From contig CANLXI010000002.1 of assembly GCA_947495035.1 (NCBI GenBank), positions 186,001-250,000 on the forward strand: a stretch of DNA of 64,000 nt, read 5' to 3'. This DNA comes from an uncultured Granulosicoccus sp. Lineage in GTDB: Bacteria > Pseudomonadota > Gammaproteobacteria > Granulosicoccales > Granulosicoccaceae. The number at the start of each line of letters is the position of its first letter. Within the stretch, counting starts at the first letter, position 1. The notes beneath the pieces are model-generated. The model was not told where the DNA came from. It searched no databases and saw only the letters and a program-made list of their open reading frames with translations. Shown in pieces: positions 57,996 through 64,000 of the stretch. Both the position numbers and the translations under genes were made by a program.

Positions 57996-59687
57996 ATGAT
58001 GACTCGCCGCGACTTTCTGCAATGGGCATCGGTGACGGCTGCGCTCACCGGATTCAGTGGCGGGCTCAGCCGTGTTGCCGCGCAGCAGAGCCTGACGCAG
58101 GATGATCTGCTGGCCTTTGACGCCAGAGGGCAGATCACTCTGTTGCACCTCACAGACCTTCATGCCCAACTCAAGCCCGTCTACTGCCGAGCACCGTCCG
58201 AGAATATCGGTGTCGGAGACCATGCAGGCATTCCACCACATCTGGTCGGGGAGGACTTCCTGGCGCATTTCGGGCTGTCGCGAGGTAGCGCACTGGCGCA
58301 TGCACATACCATGGTCGATTACGTGGACATGGCACGCGCCTATGGCCGCCTGGGTGGGCTGGACAGGATCGCCACCCTGGTCAGATACATTCGAGCCGAA
58401 CGGGGTGATGACAGGGTGTTGCTGCTCGATGGAGGAGACACCTGGCAGGGCTCCTATACCGCTTTGCATACCGCTGCTCAGGATATGGTGGATTGCATGG
58501 CACTGTTGAAGCCGGATGCCATGGTCGGTCATTGGGAATTCACACTCGGTGAGGAGCGTGTGCTGGAAATCATCGATTCCATGAATTATCCCTTTCTGGC
58601 CAGCAATATCGTTGACAGGGATTGGGAGGAACCTGTCTTCGAGTCCACTGTCCTGCGCGAGGCTGGAGGGGTCAGGGTCGCAGTTATCGGTCAGGCCATG
58701 CCTTACACACCCATTGCCAATCCACGCTGGATGGTTCCTGACTGGTCATTCGGTCTGCGTCTCGACGCATTGCAGCAGAATGTCGATGCGGCCAGAGCAT
58801 CAGGCGCCGAGGTGGTTGTGCTGTTGTCGCACAATGGCTTCGATGTCGATCGGAAGCTGGCCGCGGACATCAGGGGAGTCGATGTCATTCTGACTGGACA
58901 CACCCACGATGCGATTCCCCGCGCCATCAAGGTCGGAAAGACGTTGCTCCTCGCCAGTGGCTCACATGGCCGATTTCTCGGTCGGGTGGATCTGCACGTG
59001 AAGCATGGCAGGATCGTGGACTACAATTCCGCCCTGATTCCGGTGTTCGCGGATGTCATCACACCGGATGCGCAGATGAAGGCGCAGATCGATCGTGTTC
59101 GTGCACCCTTCGAGAAAGAGACCAGCCGGGTCATCGGCAAAACGGAATCGCTGTTGTATCGTCGCGGCAATTTCAACGGAACCTGGGATGATCTGATCTG
59201 TGAAGGCATGATGGAGAAACGCGATGCGCAGCTTGCGCTGAGTCCGGGGTTTCGCTGGGGAACCACGGTTCTGCCGGGTGATGACATCACCATCGATGAG
59301 CTTTACAACCAGACTGCCATCAGCTATCCCTCGGTATACCGTCTGGAACTCACGGGTGCTCAATTGCATGAGATCCTCGAGGATGTCTGTGACAACCTGT
59401 TCAACAAGGATCCGTATTATCAGCAGGGTGGCGACATGGTGAGGGTGGGTGGCATGGGATACACCTGCGATCCTCATGCTTCCATGGGGTCGAGAATCAG
59501 TGACATGACGCTGCTGGAGACCGGTGAACTGATCGATGCCTCACGGTCCTACGTGGTTGCCGGGTGGGGTTCGGTCAATGAGGGCGTGGAAGGTCCCGCC
59601 ATCTACGAGCTGATGGAACAGTACATCGAGGACAGGGAGCTCATCAGTATCCGGAAGAACGATGCCATCAGGGTCAAGGGTTCCTGA
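57996..59687 (+). CDS. soxB: Thiosulfohydrolase SoxB
   Basis: Dimanganese hydrolase, 563 residues, releasing sulfate from the SoxY-bound thiosulfonate. A Tat signal (MTRRDFLQW) leads. Metal-binding motifs: LLHLTDLHAQ, the VGHWEFTLG block (usually GHYDFTLG-like), VVLLSHNGFDVD and LTGHTHDA. The 5'-nucleotidase-like C-terminal domain follows. The stop codon overlaps the first degenerate unit of an octanucleotide repeat array. ATG at 57996 or 57999 are equivalent choices. Confidence 0.95.
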   Translation: MMTRRDFLQWASVTAALTGFSGGLSRVAAQQSLTQDDLLAFDARGQITLLHLTDLHAQLKPVYCRAPSENIGVGDHAGIPPHLVGEDFLAHFGLSRGSALAHAHTMVDYVDMARAYGRLGGLDRIATLVRYIRAERGDDRVLLLDGGDTWQGSYTALHTAAQDMVDCMALLKPDAMVGHWEFTLGEERVLEIIDSMNYPFLASNIVDRDWEEPVFESTVLREAGGVRVAVIGQAMPYTPIANPRWMVPDWSFGLRLDALQQNVDAARASGAEVVVLLSHNGFDVDRKLAADIRGVDVILTGHTHDAIPRAIKVGKTLLLASGSHGRFLGRVDLHVKHGRIVDYNSALIPVFADVITPDAQMKAQIDRVRAPFEKETSRVIGKTESLLYRRGNFNGTWDDLICEGMMEKRDAQLALSPGFRWGTTVLPGDDITIDELYNQTAISYPSVYRLELTGAQLHEILEDVCDNLFNKDPYYQQGGDMVRVGGMGYTCDPHASMGSRISDMTLLETGELIDASRSYVVAGWGSVNEGVEGPAIYELMEQYIEDRELISIRKNDAIRVKGS

Positions 59688-59688
59688 A

Positions 59689-59792
59689 TGCCTGTTTGCC
59701 TGTTTGCCTGGTTGCCTGTTTGCCTGGTTGCCTGGTTGCCTGGTTGCCTGAATGCCTGAATGCCTGAATGCCTGTATGCCTGTATGCCTGGC
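59689..59792. repeat. Octanucleotide tandem repeat, 13 units
   Basis: Thirteen head-to-tail 8-bp units of the form TGCCTGNN: two TGCCTGTT, then mixed TGCCTGGT and TGCCTGTT, three TGCCTGAA, two TGCCTGTA and one TGCCTGGC. The six leading bases are invariant and only the last two vary. A degenerate unit (TTCCTGAA, 59681-59688) includes the soxB stop codon. There are no spacers, so it is not a CRISPR array. Confidence 0.95.
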
Positions 59793-59883
59793 AATCTGGC
59801 AACTGCCGTGGACGGGTCGCCGCTTGGTGTTCGAACAAGAGGCGTGACAGTTGCTGCGACACGGACGCCAGAGGCAGATTGAA

Positions 59884-59929
59884 GTTCTGTTCGATTTTCG
59901 AATTCAGACATTTCCCGCCCGAACAGAAC
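59884..59929. repeat. 10-bp inverted repeat GTTCTGTTCG/CGAACAGAAC
   Basis: Perfect arms at 59884-59893 and 59920-59929 with a 26-bp spacer, itself containing TTCGAATTC. It lies 205 bp upstream of the XRE-cupin gene and could be its operator or form a hairpin. No T run follows. Confidence 0.5.
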
Positions 59930-60133
59930 GACATGACTACTCTGACCCGTGTCGGAATCTGTTGGAAACAGTGCGTATTTCAGGGCTTCTACGCCAACTC
60001 TGACAGACATCGCCTGACGGTCGATATGCTATGCTGGATTCCTGTCCACGGGCCGCGTCTGTTCGAGTCTGGCCTGCTTCCATCTATCCGCGATGTCCTC
60101 CAGGTTCGAAGACATCATGATCAGGCTGCACCT

Positions 60134-60844
60134 ATGGTCAACAAGAAAACCGTGGCAGTGGCCACTCATCGCAAGCGGCAGAAGACGTCCGGGCAGACAC
60201 TTGATCAGGATCCGCACGCCGTGCGTGCACCGGGGGAGCGGCAATTGGAAGTGGCCATAGGCCATGAAATCCGGGCTCTGCGCAAGCATGCGGGAATCAC
60301 GGTGGCAGACCTGGCAGAAGAGAGTGGAATTTCCATCGGCATGCTCTCGAAAATCGAAAACGGCCTGACTTCGCCTTCGCTGACCACCCTGAATGCGGTA
60401 TCTCAGGCTCTGGGCATCCCCATGTCGCAACTGCTGCGACGTTTCGAGGAAGATCGTCAGGCCGTACAAGTCAAGAGTGGAGAGGGGGTCACGGCGGAAC
60501 GACGTGGCAGTCGCGCTGGGCATCAATACCAGTTGCTTGGTGTTCTGGGGCCCAACCAGAGCGGTGTGGTCATGGAGCCCTACATGATCACCTTGAATAC
60601 CGAATCGGATGTCTTTCCCACGTTCCAGCATGAAGGACTGGAATACCTGTATTTTCTGGAAGGGCGGGTCGAATACCGCCACGGACAGAATACCTATCTC
60701 ATGGAGCCGGGTGATTCACTGTTCTTCGATGCCGATGCACCGCATGGGCCGCATGGTTTGCTGGAGTTGCCGGCTCGTTATCTGTCAATCATCACCTACC
60801 CGAAATCGAGTACGCAGCACGCTGCAAGCGGACTGGATGAATGA
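60134..60844 (+). CDS. XRE family regulator with C-terminal cupin
   Basis: Regulator of 236 residues. A lambda-repressor-like helix-turn-helix (about residues 50-105: IRALRKHAGITVADLAEESGIS, SKIENGLTSPSL) is followed by a cupin domain (EPYMITL, YFLEGRVEYR, EPGDSLFFDADAPHG). XRE-cupin regulators often accompany glutamine-synthetase-like and glutamate-synthase-like (glx/mgs) genes, as here, and are convergent with them. The ribosome site before 60134 is weak (CAGG). Confidence 0.88.
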   Translation: MVNKKTVAVATHRKRQKTSGQTLDQDPHAVRAPGERQLEVAIGHEIRALRKHAGITVADLAEESGISIGMLSKIENGLTSPSLTTLNAVSQALGIPMSQLLRRFEEDRQAVQVKSGEGVTAERRGSRAGHQYQLLGVLGPNQSGVVMEPYMITLNTESDVFPTFQHEGLEYLYFLEGRVEYRHGQNTYLMEPGDSLFFDADAPHGPHGLLELPARYLSIITYPKSSTQHAASGLDE

Positions 60845-60900
60845 CAGATTCGCGAGAGTCCTGATGGGCTCAGCTACTGTCGTGATACGCGATGAACGCG

Positions 60901-62217
60901 TCAGCAATCGAGGGTGTGCTCCCGCTCCCACGCCGACAGCGACTGCGAATAGCGGTTCCATTCGTCGGTCTTCAGATTGATGTACGCCTGGCTGAGCTCC
61001 TCACCCAGGGCATTTTTCAGTTCGGTATTCGCATCGAAACAGCGAATGGCATCCAGCAGGTTCAGCGGCAACTGCCTGACATCGCCAGCCAGATGCGAGT
61101 CCGTGTACATATTGATGTCCAGTCGTTCACCGGGTGATGTCCGGTTGTGAATGCCGTGCAACCCGGCTGCGAGGATACCCGCCATCAGCAGGTAGGGGTT
61201 GGCGCTGTTGTCGGGCAGGCGGTGTTCGATCCGGCCTTCGTCGGGGATACGAATCATGTGGGTGCGGTTGTTGCCGCCAAAGGTGATGGAGCTGGGTGAC
61301 CAGCTTGCCCCGGAGGTGGTGACCGGGGCGTTGATGCGTTTGTAGGAGTTGACCGAGGCATTGCTCAAAGCGGCCATTGACTCACTGTGCTGCAACAGAC
61401 CGCCGATGAAGTGGTAGCCGGTCTCGGACAGTCCCAGCTCTCCATTCGGGTCGCTGAACAGATTCAGCTGTCCATCTGCCGACCACATCGAGGCATGAAC
61501 ATGACAACCATTACCGGTCAGGTGTGAAAATGGCTTGGGCATGAAGGTTGCGCGCAGCCCGTGTTTCTCGGCGATGGATTTGACCATGAACTTGAAAAAG
61601 GCGAGCTGGTCGGCTGTGGTCAGGGCATCGTTGAAGTCCCAGTTGATCTCGAACTGTCCGTTGGCATCCTCGTGATCATTCTGATAGGGATTCCATCCCA
61701 GTTGTGTCATGGCCAGGCTGATTTCTCCGATCACGTCCAGTCGTCGCATGATGGCGGACTGGTCATAGCAGGGCTTGATCTGCGTGTCGCGTTCGTCGGA
61801 TATACTGCTGCCGTCAGCCGAGATGATATGAAACTCCGGCTCCACGCCGGTCTTCAGAAGCATGTTCTGCTCCACGGACCGGGCTTGCAGTGTCTTCAGT
61901 ACGTTGCGAGGCGCCTGCCCGACAGGTTTTCCATCCATCCAGCAGTCACCGGCCAGCCAGGCGACATCGGTTTTCCAGGGAAGCTGAATCAGCGAGTCGG
62001 TATCCGGAATGACCAGCATGTCCGGGTGGGCGGGGGTGTAGTCCAGCCAACTGGCAAAGGGAGCGAATCCTGCGCCGTTTTTCTGGATTCGGCTGGCAGC
62101 ACCGGCAGGAACCAGCTTTGCACGCTGGGTGCCCGCCAGATCGGTGAAATTGAAGAGAAAGAAATTGATGCCGTGCTTTTCAGCGTAGTCTGTCAGATCG
62201 AGTGTCATGCCGTTCAT
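60901..62217 (-). CDS. glnT: Type III glutamine synthetase-like ligase (GlnT / gamma-glutamylmethylamide synthetase-like)
   Basis: ATP-dependent glutamate-amine ligase of 438 residues. The beta-Grasp N-terminal domain is followed by the catalytic domain with metal-binding EPEFH, NGCHVHAS, and ATP-binding and Arg motifs (RIEHRLPDNSANPYL). The neighbouring mgsC/mgsB genes suggest it joins glutamate with methylamine (GmaS) or ammonia in the N-methylglutamate route; the sequence does not decide. It starts 86 bp after mgsC with an AGGT site near the ATG. Confidence 0.88.
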   Translation of the reverse strand: MNGMTLDLTDYAEKHGINFFLFNFTDLAGTQRAKLVPAGAASRIQKNGAGFAPFASWLDYTPAHPDMLVIPDTDSLIQLPWKTDVAWLAGDCWMDGKPVGQAPRNVLKTLQARSVEQNMLLKTGVEPEFHIISADGSSISDERDTQIKPCYDQSAIMRRLDVIGEISLAMTQLGWNPYQNDHEDANGQFEINWDFNDALTTADQLAFFKFMVKSIAEKHGLRATFMPKPFSHLTGNGCHVHASMWSADGQLNLFSDPNGELGLSETGYHFIGGLLQHSESMAALSNASVNSYKRINAPVTTSGASWSPSSITFGGNNRTHMIRIPDEGRIEHRLPDNSANPYLLMAGILAAGLHGIHNRTSPGERLDINMYTDSHLAGDVRQLPLNLLDAIRCFDANTELKNALGEELSQAYINLKTDEWNRYSQSLSAWEREHTLDC

Positions 62218-62303
62218 TTACCTGTTGCTTGTTGGACTGTGTATCTGAATCGGTCTTGCGATGTGGCGCTCGACTGACCGGCCTGGCCCCGGCATTGCCC
62301 GGC

Positions 62304-63632
62304 TTAGAGCGGCGTCTGTCCGGGCACCCAGGAGGTACCCGCCAGCGGCACTCGGGCCATGGCTGCGGCCTCCACCGACAGAGCGCACAGATCTTCCGGT
62401 TCCAGGTTGTGCAAGTGGTTCTTGCCACAGGCACGCGCGATGGTTTGCGCTTCCAGTGTCATGACTTGCAGGTAGTTGGCAAGGCGACGTCCGGCGCTGA
62501 CCGGATCGAGGCGTGCTGCCAGTTCCGGTTCCTGCGTCGTGATGCCCGCCGGGTCGTGCCCGAGGTGCCAGGAGTCGTAGGCGCCTGCTGTCGTGCCAAG
62601 CCTGTTGTATTCGCTTTCGTGAATCGGGTCGTTGTCACCCATGGCAATCAGTGCGGCGGTGCCAATGGAGACTGCATCGGCTCCAAGCGCCATGGCCTTG
62701 GCCACATCGGCGCCGTTGCGGATGCCCCCGGAGACGATCAACTGCACCTTGCGGTGCATGTCCAGATCCTGCAGTGCCTGCACGGCTGGACGGATGCAGG
62801 CCAGAGTCGGTTGTCCAACGTGTTCGATGAAGACATTCTGGGTTGCCGCAGTCCCCCCTTGCATGCCATCGACCACGATGACATCGGCCCCGGCCTTCAC
62901 CGCCAAGGCGGTGTCGTAGTAGGGTCGCGAGCCGCCAACCTTGACATAGATCGGTTTCTCCCAATTGGTGATCTCGCGCAATTCGAGTATCTTGATTTCC
63001 AGATCATCCGGGCCCGTCCAGTCCGGGTGGCGGCAGGCTGATCGCTGGTCAATGCCCTTGGGCAGACTGCGCATGCTGGCGACGCGATCATTGATCTTCT
63101 GCCCCATCAGCATGCCGCCACCGCCGGGTTTGGCACCCTGACCGACCACCACCTCGATCGCATCGGCCTTGCGCAGATCATCCGGGTTCATGCCGTAGCG
63201 GGAAGGCAGGTACTGATAGACCAGCAGTTTCGAATGGCCACGCTCTTCGGCCGTCATGCCACCATCACCCGTGGTGGTGGAAGTACCAGCGGCATTGGCA
63301 CCACGTCCCAGAGCTTCCTTGGCCTGGCCCGACAGTGAGCCGAAGCTCATGCCGGCAATGGTAATGGGGATCTTCAGTTCCAGTGGCTTGCTGGCATGGC
63401 GGCTGCCGAGTACGACGTTGGTGCCGCAGCGCTCTCGGTAACCCTCCAGCGGGTAGCGCGAGATGGACGCCCCCAGAAACAGCAGATCGTCGAAATGCGG
63501 TAGCGCACGTTTGGCGCCGCCGCCGCGAATGTCGTAGATGCCGGTACTGGCCGCGCGGCGAATTTCCGACAGGGTATAGGCGTCGAATGTGGCTGAGTGA
63601 CGTGGTGTTACGCGTGGAATGTTCTCGTCCAT
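62304..63632 (-). CDS. mgsC: FMN-binding glutamate synthase family protein (MgsC/GlxD)
   Basis: FMN domain protein of 442 residues with the glutamate-synthase (GltS) central fold. Signatures: PITIAGMSFGSLS, GRGANAAGTSTTTGDGG, VVGQGAKPGGGGMLMGQKI, DGMQGGTAATQ and SGGIRNGADVAKAMALGADAVSIGTAAL. The late SGGIRNGADV block binds FMN phosphate, and the Cys-rich cluster region ACGKNHLHNLEPEDL closes it. It corresponds to N-methylglutamate synthase subunit C. ATG at 63632 is used; a GTG at 63650 is in frame. Confidence 0.9.
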   Translation of the reverse strand: MDENIPRVTPRHSATFDAYTLSEIRRAASTGIYDIRGGGAKRALPHFDDLLFLGASISRYPLEGYRERCGTNVVLGSRHASKPLELKIPITIAGMSFGSLSGQAKEALGRGANAAGTSTTTGDGGMTAEERGHSKLLVYQYLPSRYGMNPDDLRKADAIEVVVGQGAKPGGGGMLMGQKINDRVASMRSLPKGIDQRSACRHPDWTGPDDLEIKILELREITNWEKPIYVKVGGSRPYYDTALAVKAGADVIVVDGMQGGTAATQNVFIEHVGQPTLACIRPAVQALQDLDMHRKVQLIVSGGIRNGADVAKAMALGADAVSIGTAALIAMGDNDPIHESEYNRLGTTAGAYDSWHLGHDPAGITTQEPELAARLDPVSAGRRLANYLQVMTLEAQTIARACGKNHLHNLEPEDLCALSVEAAAMARVPLAGTSWVPGQTPL

Positions 63633-63747
63633 TGATGTCTGCCTGTTCACCCGGTGGATTGCCGGGGTGTGATCGATAGGAGTCGGAGCCTGTCAAATCG
63701 CCTTTGAAATACGTGTTGCGTTTGACGATTCGGGCTTGCCGGAGGTG

Positions 63748-64000
63748 TCAGTAGTCGCCGGCGTGATCGACATCGAAGTTGTACAGTTTTCTGGCCGAAC
63801 CGTAGCGACGGAACCGCTTGATATCCTGCTCCATGCCGGCGCGAGCGAGCAGCTCTGACAGGGTTTTCTCGTGCTCAGCCGTCATTTCCTTTTCGATGCA
63901 ATCCGCACCGAGGCTCTCGACATCGCCTGCGACATAGAGAATGGCTTCATAGATCGAGTCTCCCAGTGCTTCACCGGCATCACCACAGATCACCAAATGG
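63748..64000 (-). CDS. mgsB: GXGXG domain protein (MgsB/GlxC), partial
   Basis: Only the C-terminal 84 residues are in the window; the gene continues past the right edge. It reads HLVICGDAGEALGDSIYEA and then a segment with VESLGADCIEKEMTAEHEK, the GXGXG (GltB domain 3)-like family that forms the second subunit of N-methylglutamate synthase. It ends 115 bp before the mgsC start and is likely its operon leader. Confidence 0.82.
   Translation of the reverse strand, partial: HLVICGDAGEALGDSIYEAILYVAGDVESLGADCIEKEMTAEHEKTLSELLARAGMEQDIKRFRRYGSARKLYNFDVDHAGDY

Larger units (their letters stand above)
59688..60133. other. Intergenic region after soxB with repeats
   Basis: The first part is an octanucleotide array (59689-59792). 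A 10-bp inverted repeat lies at 59884-59929. Nothing coding is supported, although the regulator's reading frame stays open back to 59768. A TATGCT -10-like element near 60028-60040 could serve the regulator. Confidence 0.5.

Noticed and set aside
59689..59792. CRISPR-like array
   Set aside because: The 8-bp units are contiguous without spacers and no cas genes are present.
59768..60133. 122-codon in-frame extension of the XRE-cupin regulator
   Set aside because: It starts inside the octanucleotide array, is Cys/Trp-rich and unlike any regulator domain; an in-frame stop lies just before it. I take 60134 as start.

Overview
The window is a 64 kb stretch of a high-GC chromosome, about 92% coding, from what looks like a free-living, metabolically versatile gammaproteobacterium. 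The gltX, acnB, cysI/cysJ and soxXYZAB genes, an E. coli-like Fur box and a CCA-encoding tRNA-Ala fit that placement. The mix of marine-type catabolism (thiosulfate oxidation, N-methylglutamate/methylamine-type nitrogen genes, many ABC uptake systems) with secreted FN3 and RCC1 repeat proteins recalls Granulosicoccus-like genomes. That genus is an inference from gene content only. I saw no phage, insertion sequence, CRISPR array or rRNA operon.

Layout. 1-13.9 kb: housekeeping and small-molecule genes: a PP2C phosphatase (cut by the left edge), gltX, a glutathionyl-hydroquinone reductase/SDR pair, two convergent TSUP exporters, a YtoQ protein, an inositol-monophosphatase-like enzyme coupled to gloB, an AraC regulator with a divergent EamA exporter, a CBS protein, and a large secreted FN3 protein with a CE6-type esterase domain. 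13.98 kb: tRNA-Ala(GGC). 14.4-20.6 kb: a two-gene sensory module (periplasmic binding protein plus hybrid histidine kinase) present as two divergent tandem copies. 20.7-24.7 kb: lplA under a promoter overlapped by a Fur-box-like site, then acnB with a good terminator. 25.3-29.6 kb: 1-Cys peroxiredoxin, cysI, cysJ. 29.8-37.7 kb: a LysE exporter, then a GH42 beta-galactosidase with a complete sugar ABC importer and a divergent AraC activator. 37.7-40.9 kb: a GntR regulator with an operator-like palindrome and a cupin/Zn-dehydrogenase/SDR catabolic operon. 41-43 kb: a secreted RCC1-repeat protein and a 608-bp gap holding three perfect DnaA boxes.

44.4-53.1 kb: an eight-gene minus-strand operon (polyamine-type ABC importer, class III aminotransferase, flavin monooxygenase, RidA, DUF1028 protein) faced by a LuxR-family regulator. 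The 82-bp divergent region carries four GGGGGTATA-type half-sites placed symmetrically around overlapping -10 elements. I consider this operon and its control region the best candidate for an undescribed pathway. 53.3-55.5 kb: a small receiver-like protein and an MsbA-type ABC exporter. 55.8-59.7 kb: soxXYZAB without soxCD, followed immediately by a 13-copy octanucleotide tandem repeat. 60.1-64 kb: an XRE-cupin regulator facing a type III glutamine synthetase, an FMN glutamate-synthase-like protein (MgsC/GlxD) and the start of a GXGXG protein (MgsB/GlxC) cut by the right edge.

How it works together. The genome seems set up to take up sugars and amines, recycle one-carbon/methylamine nitrogen, oxidise thiosulfate for energy, and assimilate sulfate. 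Each block has its own local regulator. Start codons were chosen by family alignment and Shine-Dalgarno spacing; several starts are TTG. All functions are assigned by reading motifs, not by database search.
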